Origin: Methanobacteriota archaeon
GTDB lineage: Archaea > Undinarchaeota > Undinarchaeia > Undinarchaeales > Undinarchaeaceae
NCBI GenBank assembly: GCA_002687935.1
Contig: NZBN01000007.1
Location: forward strand, 69,030-133,029
DNA length: 64,000 nt
Direction of reading: 5' to 3'
Positions 8,978 to 17,409 of the stretch are shown piece after piece. The notes beneath the pieces were generated by a model that searched no databases, was not told the origin of the DNA, and saw nothing but the letters and a program-made list of their open reading frames with translations. The position numbers and the translations under genes were made by a program. How positions within the stretch are numbered: the stretch's first letter is position 1; each line of letters begins with the position of its first letter.

Positions 8978-10893
8978 AGAACCTGACAAAGTTCCTAAAA
9001 CACGCAAAGAAGACATATCACTCCAGACCTGCTCCTCTTCAGATGCCTCCGGATGTTTCTCAAAAGAGAGCCGCTCCAAATATGCTTGAAATGTTACAAC
9101 CTGCCATCGATGCAAGGAACAAAGAGGCAATAAGCGAGGAAAGTTTTGATCGGATTTCTTCCGAGCTCTCCAAAGAGAGCAGCAGCGGAGCTTCTGAAAG
9201 TGAGCTTAAATCTCTGGTGTCTGAGCTTCTGAAACTTGCTCTCGAAAAAGAGGCAAAGACCGAGAGAGTGAGTCTTCCTGTGAAAGAGCTGCAGACAGAT
9301 TCCCGTGCAACATCAGACTTTTCATTGTCACTTCCTTCGAGTCCTGGTGTACAAAACAAGCCCGGAGTAAAAAAACAGAAACCTGAAAAGAGAGAATCCC
9401 TTCTTGGAATCAATATGACCTATCCTCTAATTTATCGTGGAGGGAAGGTACATGTTTATGCAAATATAAGATATGACCCACGAGCTCAGGGGCTTCTTTA
9501 CAAAGTAATAGAACCGGTTCTTACTCCACAGGAAAATGAGATACTCAAAAGAATAGAAAGCACTCTTGTCGAGGAACTTGAAGTTGATTTCGCCGCACTT
9601 AAGACACTTAAGGCTGAACAATATCTTTCACAGAAGCTGGATTCCGTAATAGCTTACTATAATTTCAGAATGAGTGAGAGAACCCGACATTTCATAGAAT
9701 ACTATATTCAGAGAAATTTCATCGGTCTTGGAAAAATAGATGCTCTGATGAATGACCCAAATATAGAGGACATAAGCTGTGATGGTGTCGGTGTTCCAAT
9801 TTACGTCTATCACCGTGACCAGAGATTTGGTTCAGTAAGAACCAATGTTAAATTTGACACAGAAGAAGAGTTGGATTCCTTTGTTATGAGGCTGTCCCAG
9901 AAATGCGGTCGTTCCATAAGTATAGCTGACCCCCTTCTTGATGGGGCTCTACCTGACGGTTCACGTGTCCAGGCTACCTTTGGCTCTGGAATTTCTATGA
10001 AGGGTTCAAATTTTACAATAAGAAAGTTCACAGCTGATCCTATGACGTGTGTTGACCTTCTTAACTATGGGACTGTAAATTCTGAGATTCTTGCTTACCT
10101 CTGGCTTGCTATAGAGCACGGCAAGTCCATCCTTATTGCCGGACCGACAGCTTCCGGAAAAACTACTATGTTGAATGCGCTGTCTCTTTTCATCAGACCT
10201 GAGCTCAAAGTAATTACCATTGAGGACACTCCTGAACTTCGTCTTCCTCATGAGAACTGGGTGTCTCAGGTTTCAAGAACCGGCTTTGGTCCTGAGGGAG
10301 TAAGCGGAAAGAAACTTGGCGAGATAGACCTCTTTGACCTTCTCAAGGCTTCTCTGCGTCAGAGACCTGACACTATAATTGTCGGTGAAGTGAGAGGTCG
10401 TGAGGCATATGTTCTCTTCCAGCAGATGGCCACAGGTCACCCTGGTATGAGCACAATTCACGCCGAATCTATGATGGCTGTGGTTAACAGACTCAGAACA
10501 CCTCCTATAAATTTGCCCCCGAGTCTGCTTCAGCACCTTGACCTACTTCTTGTTCTTACAAGACAGAGAATAAAAGGCAAGTACATTCGTCGGTCAAAGG
10601 AATTGGTTGAAGTTACAGGATATGATATAGAAAAGGATGTTCCAAAAACAAATACTGCATTTACTTGGTCAGCCGCCGCTGACAAATATTCCTATTATGG
10701 TAAAAGTTCAATATTAAAACGGGTTATGGAAATAACAGGTGGAACTCCGGATTCAATCTACGAGGAGGTAAAGAACAGAATGAGGGTGCTGGACTGGATG
10801 AAGTCAAAAAATATCAGGGACTACAGGAATGTTGGCAGAGTCATACACGAGTACTACCAGAATCCAAGCAAACTTCTCAATCACATAAAGTGA
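8974..10893 (+). CDS. Type II/IV secretion system ATPase (VirB11/TadA/PilT superfamily) powering pilus assembly
   Basis: A 639-residue cytosolic hexameric ATPase. The first ~130 residues are charged and probably disordered; a domain of about 200 residues follows, then the ATPase core. Walker A is GPTASGKTTML near residue 390, the Walker B region is DTIIVGEVRGREA near 465, and the His box is GHPGMSTIHAES near 487. The Asp box region is visible as VITIEDTPELRLPHENW. It is followed at once by two GspF-domain proteins, the standard motor-platform pair of archaeal type IV pili. The long N-terminal extension exceeds that of a typical FlaI. No FlaH gene is nearby, so this is an adhesive or Tad-like pilus motor rather than a standard archaellum. 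Confidence 0.92.
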   Translation: MKNLTKFLKHAKKTYHSRPAPLQMPPDVSQKRAAPNMLEMLQPAIDARNKEAISEESFDRISSELSKESSSGASESELKSLVSELLKLALEKEAKTERVSLPVKELQTDSRATSDFSLSLPSSPGVQNKPGVKKQKPEKRESLLGINMTYPLIYRGGKVHVYANIRYDPRAQGLLYKVIEPVLTPQENEILKRIESTLVEELEVDFAALKTLKAEQYLSQKLDSVIAYYNFRMSERTRHFIEYYIQRNFIGLGKIDALMNDPNIEDISCDGVGVPIYVYHRDQRFGSVRTNVKFDTEEELDSFVMRLSQKCGRSISIADPLLDGALPDGSRVQATFGSGISMKGSNFTIRKFTADPMTCVDLLNYGTVNSEILAYLWLAIEHGKSILIAGPTASGKTTMLNALSLFIRPELKVITIEDTPELRLPHENWVSQVSRTGFGPEGVSGKKLGEIDLFDLLKASLRQRPDTIIVGEVRGREAYVLFQQMATGHPGMSTIHAESMMAVVNRLRTPPINLPPSLLQHLDLLLVLTRQRIKGKYIRRSKELVEVTGYDIEKDVPKTNTAFTWSAAADKYSYYGKSSILKRVMEITGGTPDSIYEEVKNRMRVLDWMKSKNIRDYRNVGRVIHEYYQNPSKLLNHIK

Positions 10894-10894
10894 T

Positions 10895-11776
10895 ATGGCA
10901 GAGAAAAAATCATCATATGAAAAGTATGTAGAAGTTGCCAGCAGGCTTTTTAGGGATTTTGTTGAAAGAAAAATAGAGAAATTCCGCTGGATACACCCCT
11001 TCCTTAGGCAGGCGAATATGGGTATAATGCTCCGTGAATATGTCTGCGTAAGTTTTCTGAATGCTCTGATAACTCCGGCTATTGCCCTTCCAATAACTTA
11101 TCTTTACATAATTCTTCTTGGAAAACCCTTTCTTCTTGCCCTTGTACTTTCTTTGGCAGTTACCGTAGTTCTGACAACTGGAGTTTTTTTCGGGTCTCTC
11201 TATTATCCTCAGATGCTTGCTGCAGATAGAAAGAAGAACATAGAGAATAACCTTCCCTTTGCGACTTTGTATATGAACACAATAGCGGGGACTGGAGCTC
11301 CCCCCTTTGCTATGTTCAAACTTCTTGCTGATTTTAAGGAATACGGAGAAGTTTCCAAGGAGGCGCAGAAAATAGTGGAAGATGTTGAGATAATGGGGCG
11401 TGATATAGATGATGCACTTCATAAGGCAGCGGAGCAGACTCCTTCCAATCAGTTCAAAGAAATGCTTCTTGGAATTTCAACTACAATAGTCGGAGGAGGT
11501 AATCTCAGAGTCCTTCTCTCAGGAAAGTCAAAACTTCTTATGAATGCATACAGAAGGAAGATAGAAAAATATACAAATGAACTCTCGATTTACATAGAAC
11601 TTTACATCACTCTCGTCATAGTCGGCTCAATATTCTCAACTGTAATGCTAACTATAATGGGTTCAATCTCCGGTTTCGAAAGCTTTAGATTCCTCCAACA
11701 GGCGCTTGTCTACATCTTCCTACCAGTTGCCGGAATAGTCATGATAGGTCTACTAAAAATCGCTTCCCCACTCTAA
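10895..11776 (+). CDS. Type II secretion system F-domain (GspF/TadC) platform protein, first of two
   Basis: A 293-residue integral membrane protein with a basic amphipathic N-terminus, a helix pair at about residues 52-112, a cytosolic T2SSF domain (about 120-230, including NNLPFATLYMNTIAGTGAPP) and another helix pair at the C-terminus. This fold forms the membrane platform on which the ATPase acts. It starts one base after the ATPase stop and overlaps the second platform gene by one base (TAATG). In many archaeal systems one PilC/FlaJ protein carries two such modules; here they are separate genes. Confidence 0.85.
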   Translation: MAEKKSSYEKYVEVASRLFRDFVERKIEKFRWIHPFLRQANMGIMLREYVCVSFLNALITPAIALPITYLYIILLGKPFLLALVLSLAVTVVLTTGVFFGSLYYPQMLAADRKKNIENNLPFATLYMNTIAGTGAPPFAMFKLLADFKEYGEVSKEAQKIVEDVEIMGRDIDDALHKAAEQTPSNQFKEMLLGISTTIVGGGNLRVLLSGKSKLLMNAYRRKIEKYTNELSIYIELYITLVIVGSIFSTVMLTIMGSISGFESFRFLQQALVYIFLPVAGIVMIGLLKIASPL

Positions 11777-12606
11777 TGGATATAAAAAATCTTTCAGTAA
11801 AAACACAGCACATTGTGCTCGGAATCAGCGGAGCTTTGGCTTTAATTCTTATGATTATTCCCTTTGCAGTCGGTCGAAACGATTTATTGCCTCCCGCCTT
11901 CAGTGTTGCGATTCTCCTTATCTTTCTTCCTTACTCGTATTTCTCATATACTTCACGGAAGGAAATAGAGGAAATCGAGGACCAGCTTCCGGCATTTCTC
12001 AGAGATATAGCAGAGTCAAGAAAGTCAGGACTTACGCTTCCTCAGGCTGTTTCAAAAAGTTCAAAGACTGATTATGGGGTCCTTAGCAAATATGTCAGGA
12101 AAATGGCCGTCCAGTTGTCCTGGGGGGTTCCCTTCATAGAAGCTCTAAGAAGATTTTCAAGAAAGTCCCGAAGTCGTTTCGTACAAAGGGCTATTGCAAT
12201 CATCATAGAAACTCAAATGAGTGGAGGGGCGCTTTCTGAGACGCTTGACGCGGTCGCGAATGACGCCCGTATAATTAAGGAAGCCGAAGCCGAGAGAAAA
12301 ACAAAGCTTCAACAGCAGACAGTAATAATGTATGCAATATTCTTTCTCTTCCTGATGATAGTTATCTCACTTCAGAAGCTTCTCGTTCCTCTTGTATTTT
12401 CACGCGGATTTACAATTGCCTCAATTGACCCTGAAGCAGTTCTTTCCTTCTATCAGGGAATATTTTTCTCAATGGTCGTTATACAAGCTATATTTACTGG
12501 CTTGATAGCCGGTCAGATAGCTGAGGACTCTGTAAAACTTGGTCTTAAACACAGCGCAATATTCCTTGTAACGGGGGTTATGGCATCATGGATATTCCTC
12601 TTCTAA
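11776..12606 (+). CDS. Type II secretion system F-domain (GspF/TadC) platform protein, second of two
   Basis: A 276-residue membrane protein with two helices near residues 12-58, a cytosolic T2SSF domain (EIEDQLPAFLRDIAESRKSG, then QAVSKSSK and ETQMSGGALSETLDAVANDA), and helices at about 183-203, 225-245 and 255-276. It probably pairs with the preceding GspF protein to build the pilus platform. Its 3' end overlaps the next gene by 19 bases. The Gly-rich SGGALSETL motif is typical of GspF domains. Confidence 0.87.
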   Translation: MDIKNLSVKTQHIVLGISGALALILMIIPFAVGRNDLLPPAFSVAILLIFLPYSYFSYTSRKEIEEIEDQLPAFLRDIAESRKSGLTLPQAVSKSSKTDYGVLSKYVRKMAVQLSWGVPFIEALRRFSRKSRSRFVQRAIAIIIETQMSGGALSETLDAVANDARIIKEAEAERKTKLQQQTVIMYAIFFLFLMIVISLQKLLVPLVFSRGFTIASIDPEAVLSFYQGIFFSMVVIQAIFTGLIAGQIAEDSVKLGLKHSAIFLVTGVMASWIFLF

Positions 12607-13115
12607 AGCAAGATAACGGACAGGGAAACCTAGGAGTTATTGTCGCGGTAGTCCTCCTAATAATAATGGTTATGTCGGCGACTATGTCAATTCTTGATAT
12701 GGCTCCTTCAGTGAAAGAATCCTCTGACCGCTTTGTTCTCCAGTCTAGAGCTCTCGATATAAGCAATCTTTTGCTGAATGACCCCGGACTTCCGGCTGAT
12801 TGGAATTCGGGCGATCTTCCGGACAGAATCGGACTTGCTGAATACAATAATTTTAGCAATTCAACTCTCAGGAACAAATTGGATTGGAAAAAAGTCCTCT
12901 ACATAAATGATACTATAGCTAATAATTACACAAAAGTGAGCCAGAACTTAAGCCTCGAGAATAGTACACGATTCTGGCTCAAAATGGAGGCTTCTGGACG
13001 TGTTTATCTTAATATGACCGAAGGCTACCCCTCAAGGCTTTCAGATGTTGTGGTTCTCACAAGAATTATGGTAATAAATCAGACAATAGTTAATGTGACT
13101 TTGATGGTATGGTAG
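12588..13115 (+). CDS. Pilin-like protein
   Basis: A 175-residue protein whose N-terminus (DNGQGNLGVIVAVVLLIIMV) resembles a pilin signal: a short polar leader, Gly, then a hydrophobic helix at about residues 14-34. The outer part is Asn-rich with many N-x-S/T sequons (NFSNST, NDT, NYT, NLS, NMT, NQT, NVT), so heavy N-glycosylation is possible if it is exposed. It overlaps the platform gene by 19 bases and lies two bases before the next gene. It is probably a minor pilin; the call rests on signal shape and position. Confidence 0.65.
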   Translation: MDIPLLKQDNGQGNLGVIVAVVLLIIMVMSATMSILDMAPSVKESSDRFVLQSRALDISNLLLNDPGLPADWNSGDLPDRIGLAEYNNFSNSTLRNKLDWKKVLYINDTIANNYTKVSQNLSLENSTRFWLKMEASGRVYLNMTEGYPSRLSDVVVLTRIMVINQTIVNVTLMVW

Positions 13116-13116
13116 T

Positions 13117-13602
13117 ATGATGAAAAACAGAAAAGCGTGGATAAAATTAGTAGGTCTAGTCTTAGCCTCAGTTTTGATATTTGTTTCTATAATGTATCTG
13201 CAGTCTCTTCAGCTTACAGAAAGCAGTCAGCCCGGGGACTGGGGAAATGTTGTTCTTAATACCTATGCAAAAGACTCTCTTAATTCCCTCTGGAGAAGTG
13301 ACTTGAATAATGATAGTTCAAAAGATCTTGCTAAGTTTGTTATAAATCAATTTTGGACCAGTGACGAAGATCCCTTTAATCTGGAAGATGAACTGACTAA
13401 AATGCTTCCAGACCATCTTGGTTTCACATTTTACTTATATGACAATGGAACAATATCACATAAGGGAGGCTCTCTTGTAGGTCTACAACCTTCCACAAAA
13501 GAAATAGTCTCTGTCGGTAGAACAATCTCAGGTGCAAATGTGAATAACACCTGTACTGTCGTTCCTTGCTCAGTATATCTTGCAGTGTGGTTTATACAAT
13601 GA
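13117..13602 (+). CDS. Membrane-anchored pilus-operon protein, pseudopilin-like
   Basis: A 161-residue protein with a basic start (MMKNRKAW), one hydrophobic helix (about residues 10-27) and an outer domain of about 130 residues with two Cys near the C-terminus. It lacks the clear SP/TP signal of the first pilins but has the same one-helix-plus-head shape. The stop overlaps the start of the next gene (ATGA). It is unknown beyond operon context, possibly a minor pilin or tip component. Confidence 0.6.
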   Translation: MMKNRKAWIKLVGLVLASVLIFVSIMYLQSLQLTESSQPGDWGNVVLNTYAKDSLNSLWRSDLNNDSSKDLAKFVINQFWTSDEDPFNLEDELTKMLPDHLGFTFYLYDNGTISHKGGSLVGLQPSTKEIVSVGRTISGANVNNTCTVVPCSVYLAVWFIQ

Positions 13603-14579
13603 ACAAAAATAGAAAGGCTCTCATCGGAGTTGCTGCAATAGCTGGTGCAGTTATTGTTATTGTTGTCGCAACTGGTGTTTTTATTGAAGCTGAAGAAGCT
13701 GAGGAAATCACTACACAACAGGCTCAGTCAATTGTCGCCCAGAATCCAGGGGAGGTTTTTGAAGTTATTCGTGAGGTTATGGATGAATGTGTCAGCGAAG
13801 CGCTGTTTTTCGCAAATTTTGAGGATATTGGGGACATGATGGCATATGAGGATTTTCTTAATAATATCTGTTCTCATTCAGTACTGGAGTTAGAGTCCTT
13901 CATAACTTCAGAAGGTTTTTCGCAAAATATCACTTTTGTGGTGGACACAGCTCTTCAGGAAGTTATGACTATAAATGTTTCAGCTCAGTTGTCCTCAGCC
14001 GCAGGAACAGTAAGCAAGGATTTTGTATCTTCTGATGCTAGATATGTTTGTGTTCCTCAGACAGAGGCGGTTGATCCTGAATGTATAACTGACAGTGCAA
14101 ACCTTAAGGATTTTAACACATCTCCAACGGAACCAACAACTGACTGCGAGCTCCACTTCACAATTCTTGATGAGTCTCTTGACTATCTACAAATGCCAGT
14201 TATGATAGGTTTTGGGATGACCCTTCCTCCTATGGGCGGTGGTCCTGGTACTCCTTATACTGTTAGATTTATTACAGCTGAAGATCCTCTTGGAGAAGCT
14301 ATAGTAGAGGACTATAGGCTGAGTTTATGTAGATTGGATGCAAGTTTCTCAAGTACTGGAAAAATCTTAGACCTAACTCTAGATACAGCAACTTGTCTAA
14401 TGAGAGATCCCCCCGGTCCTGGTTGTGAGGATTGTGCCCAGTGCGAGTCTGTAAATTCTTCCTATTATAGGTTCTTATCTCTCAACTTGCAAATTGACCA
14501 TCCTGAAGATATCAGTGTAACGCACTGCCGTATAGAAAATCTTACTGATTGCTTACCTGTCTTTGGTGTTGGAAAATAA
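13599..14579 (+). CDS. Cys-containing membrane-anchored protein, last gene of the pilus operon
   Basis: A 326-residue protein beginning NKNRKALIGVAAIAGA with one hydrophobic helix (about residues 7-26) and a large acidic outer domain with many Cys, including the cluster CEDCAQCES near residue 285, suggesting disulfides or metal binding. I chose the ATG at 13599, which overlaps the previous stop (ATGA), over an in-frame ATG 33 bases upstream. Its last 38 bases overlap the end of the RFC large-subunit gene on the other strand. No family is recognised; as the largest exported protein of the operon it is a candidate pilus-tip adhesin. Confidence 0.65.
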   Translation: MNKNRKALIGVAAIAGAVIVIVVATGVFIEAEEAEEITTQQAQSIVAQNPGEVFEVIREVMDECVSEALFFANFEDIGDMMAYEDFLNNICSHSVLELESFITSEGFSQNITFVVDTALQEVMTINVSAQLSSAAGTVSKDFVSSDARYVCVPQTEAVDPECITDSANLKDFNTSPTEPTTDCELHFTILDESLDYLQMPVMIGFGMTLPPMGGGPGTPYTVRFITAEDPLGEAIVEDYRLSLCRLDASFSSTGKILDLTLDTATCLMRDPPGPGCEDCAQCESVNSSYYRFLSLNLQIDHPEDISVTHCRIENLTDCLPVFGVGK

Positions 14580-15696
14580 TATCAAAATATGGCATCTGCT
14601 CAAGCACGCGTTTTTTTGAGCAGTGCAGAGCTTCCCCAAGCTCGGCGGCTTCGGAATCTCGTTTTGCTCGCTGAAACTTTGTTCTTCCCATAATAGCAAT
14701 TATCTGCGGAAAGACACAATCTATACTTTTTCCATTCTTCTCTTTTTTCGCCCGGGCAGTTCCTATTGACATTAGCTCGGAGGCGTAGCTAAGCAGAGCC
14801 CACTGCTGCCCTCTTCTTATTCTTCTCAAAAAGATGTCTGCCCGTGAGACTTTGTCATAGGCCTCTGCAATCTCCGAAGCATCTCCGTACTCACGCGCTA
14901 TATTCTCTTCTATCCACAGCATTATTTCTTCAGGCGCCACATCGCAGGCAAACATAGACTTCCGTATAAAATCTGCATCCTTAGTTTTGAATATAGCTTT
15001 TAGAGCGTCAGAAATGGCAATTCTCTTGCCATGTTCTCCTAAATGCTCCAAATTTTCCTTTGTTATTTTCTGCCTTCCGGTCGAAACCGCCTGAAGCTCA
15101 TTTATTGCAATTCTCATATCTCCCTCTGAGCGCCACGCTATCTGCATAATTACGCTGTCGGCTGCTTCTATTCCTTCTGAAGAAAGTATATCCTTAAGCC
15201 TCTTCGCCACATCTGCCTCACTCAGCTTTGCCATTTTAACAACCTTGCACTTCTTCTTCAGCTCTTTTACTGCTCTCACATCAGGATTATTTGCAGTTAG
15301 AACAATCGGGAATGCGCTGTTTTGAACTATCTTCAGTATCGCAGGCACTCCTCCTCTATCAGAGTTTCCGTGGATTCCGTCTGCTTCGTCAACGAGTATT
15401 ATTTTTCCATCCCCTGTCAGACTCATCTGACGGGAAGCACCTCCTATAATTTCTTCTATATCTGCCTTCTTCCTTACATCTGAGGCGTTTGTCTCCAGAA
15501 GCTCATTTCCAGTTTCCTTTGCCAGGGCTGAAACAAGAACGTTTTTCCCGCAGCCACTCGGTCCAATAAGAAGAATTCCTGAACCTGGTTTGTAATTCTT
15601 AACAAAAGTTTTCAGAGTCTCTGCAGCCTTTCCCTGGCCAAGCACTTCCTCAATTTTCGTCGGGCTGTATTTCTCAGCCCACGGTTCATTTCCCAT
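14542..15696 (-). CDS. rfcL: Replication factor C large subunit
   Basis: The AAA+ large subunit of the clamp loader that opens and loads PCNA at primer ends. The protein begins with the typical N-terminus GNEPWAEKYSPTKIEEVLGQ. Walker B is IILVDEADGI and sensor-type WRSEGDMRIAINELQA follows. Walker A reads GPSGCGKN, so the Thr/Ser after the Lys that normally coordinates magnesium is Asn; the base sequence (aaa aac) supports this. I chose the inner ATG at 15696, overlapping the small-subunit stop by 11 bases, rather than an ATG 36 bases earlier inside rfcS, because it matches the family N-terminus. The product (384 residues) is shorter than many archaeal RFC-L and lacks an obvious PIP-box tail. 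Confidence 0.9.
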   Translation of the reverse strand: MGNEPWAEKYSPTKIEEVLGQGKAAETLKTFVKNYKPGSGILLIGPSGCGKNVLVSALAKETGNELLETNASDVRKKADIEEIIGGASRQMSLTGDGKIILVDEADGIHGNSDRGGVPAILKIVQNSAFPIVLTANNPDVRAVKELKKKCKVVKMAKLSEADVAKRLKDILSSEGIEAADSVIMQIAWRSEGDMRIAINELQAVSTGRQKITKENLEHLGEHGKRIAISDALKAIFKTKDADFIRKSMFACDVAPEEIMLWIEENIAREYGDASEIAEAYDKVSRADIFLRRIRRGQQWALLSYASELMSIGTARAKKEKNGKSIDCVFPQIIAIMGRTKFQRAKRDSEAAELGEALHCSKKRVLEQMPYFDIIFQHQRQVSNQ

Positions 15697-16657
15697 CTTT
15701 TCCGGTCTTGTAAAGCTGAGCCAGGAAGGCATTTATCTGTATAATATCGTTCGAGCCTTCGGTTATTCTGAAGTCATATTCTCCTAGCCTGTCCAGGAGT
15801 CCTGCCAATGCGTTTTCCGGAATTTCTTCCATTCTCAGAAGAGCTCGGTGCATCTGCCTTATCACATCTTCTCCAGAAACACCTTTGTCAATCATCATAG
15901 TGGTAATTTTTTTCCGTGCTTCTCTGAATCCGCCATTCATGGCGAGCTTGAGACAGTCTTCAACTTCTCCGGGTTTGCTTCTTGCCGAAACAAGATAAAC
16001 TGATTCCTCGCTTATACTCTCCCCACTAGATGCGACAGCCTGCATAAGGTTTATCGCTGTTCTAAGGTCTCCGGTTGCGATTTCAAGAAGAGCTTCTATT
16101 CCACTGGCGTCTACAGAAAGTTTCTCCTCCGCTGCTATAAATTTCAGTCTTTTTTCAACTTCTCCCTTCTCAACTGGTCCGAATCTGAAAATTGCGCATC
16201 GTGACTGTATCGGGTCTATAATTTTTGAACTGTAATTACAGGAAAGTATGAAGCGGCAGGTATGTGTATAATTTTCCATAGTGCGTCTTAGTGCCTGCTG
16301 TGCCTCTTTCGTCAGAGCGTCACTTTCATCCAGATAAATTATTTTGTAAGGAACATCTCCGAGTGCTTTTGTTCTTGCGAAGTCCTTTACTTTATTTCTT
16401 ACTACGTCAATTCCTCTTTCATCAGAGGCATTTAACTCAAGAAAATTACCTTGCCAGTTGTCTCCAAAAGTTTCTTTCGCAAGAGCGAGTGCGCAGGTAG
16501 TTTTCCCCGTTCCTGCAGGTCCTGAAAAGAGCAGATGCTGAAGCGTTTTAGATTCTGCGAAGGCGCTTAGTCTTTCCACTATGTGTTTTTGTCCCACGAC
16601 TTCCGATAGTACAGTGGGTCTGTACTTCTCTGTCCAAATATCTGTGCTAAATTCCAT
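15686..16657 (-). CDS. rfcS: Replication factor C small subunit
   Basis: A 323-residue AAA+ clamp-loader small subunit. Visible motifs are the N-terminus IWTEKYRPTVLSEVVGQ, Walker A FSGPAGTGKTTCALALAKE, Walker B IIYLDESDALT, the SRC motif PIQSRCAIFRF carrying the arginine finger, and sensor 2 around TGDLRTAINLMQA. Length and motifs are canonical, in contrast to the partner large subunit. A TATA element (ttttatataa on the minus strand, about 16683-16692) is spaced for a leaderless start. The gene overlaps rfcL by 11 bases, so both subunits are made from one message. Confidence 0.96.
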   Translation of the reverse strand: MEFSTDIWTEKYRPTVLSEVVGQKHIVERLSAFAESKTLQHLLFSGPAGTGKTTCALALAKETFGDNWQGNFLELNASDERGIDVVRNKVKDFARTKALGDVPYKIIYLDESDALTKEAQQALRRTMENYTHTCRFILSCNYSSKIIDPIQSRCAIFRFGPVEKGEVEKRLKFIAAEEKLSVDASGIEALLEIATGDLRTAINLMQAVASSGESISEESVYLVSARSKPGEVEDCLKLAMNGGFREARKKITTMMIDKGVSGEDVIRQMHRALLRMEEIPENALAGLLDRLGEYDFRITEGSNDIIQINAFLAQLYKTGKDGK

Positions 16658-16740
16658 CTCCCAAAACTGTTTTTGTCTGCGTGTTATATAAAACTTCGTT
16701 GCCTGTTAATTTTTTATAGAAGTGTCTCTAATGATAGTGT

Positions 16741-17409
16741 ATGAATTATCCTCTTCACATGGGAATAATCCCTGATGGCTGTCGCCGATGGGCTTCTGAA
16801 AAAGGCTCACTTCCTTGGGATGGCCATCTTAAAGGAATTGGGGTTATGGAAACAGTTTCCAAATGGATTCTTTCTGAAACTCCTGTGAAACATCTCACTG
16901 CATACGGACTTTCTGCGTCAAATTTGAAGCGTCCTGCTTCTCAGCTGAAGGCTCTTGAAAAATTGTATTCAAAATATTTCATTAAACTTTCAAAAGACAA
17001 GGATATTCACGAAAACCAGGTAAGGGTTGGAATTATAGGTTCCCGTAACCTTTTACCGGAAAAAATCCTTGATGCTGCTGATGTTGCTGTGGAGGCAACA
17101 GCTAATTATGACAGCAAATTTTTCAGAGTTGCTCTTGCCTATTCTGGTCGCCAGGAAATAGTAGATGCTGTCAAGAAATCCGGAGAAAAATTGTCAGTGG
17201 AAAGTATATCCCAAAATCTTTATTCAGATTATCCTGATGTCGACTTGATATTCAGGACTTCCGAGCGCCGCCTGAGCAATTTCATGCTCTGGGCTTCAAG
17301 TTATTCTGAGCTCTATTTTTTAGACAAGTATTGGCCTGATGTAAGCGTTGACGATATTCGCGTGGCACTTGAAGACTATGATTCCCGTCAACGAAGGCAC
17401 GGAGAATAG
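16741..17409 (+). CDS. Divergent cis-prenyltransferase (undecaprenyl diphosphate synthase family)
   Basis: A 222-residue member of the family that extends allylic diphosphates with isopentenyl diphosphate in cis, giving the lipid carrier used for glycan export and N-glycosylation. Family blocks are present: HMGIIPDGCRRWASEKG, YGLSASNLKRPASQLKAL, RTSERRLSNFMLWASSYSE and LDKYWPDV. Two deviations stand out: the usual DGNGR/DGNRR motif reads DGCRR, so the conserved Asn is Cys, and the RTSGE-type motif has lost one residue (RTSERR). Catalytic Asp and most Arg positions remain. A TATA-like element about 27 bases before the ATG fits a leaderless message. It ends flush against the convergent reductase gene. 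Confidence 0.88.
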   Translation: MNYPLHMGIIPDGCRRWASEKGSLPWDGHLKGIGVMETVSKWILSETPVKHLTAYGLSASNLKRPASQLKALEKLYSKYFIKLSKDKDIHENQVRVGIIGSRNLLPEKILDAADVAVEATANYDSKFFRVALAYSGRQEIVDAVKKSGEKLSVESISQNLYSDYPDVDLIFRTSERRLSNFMLWASSYSELYFLDKYWPDVSVDDIRVALEDYDSRQRRHGE

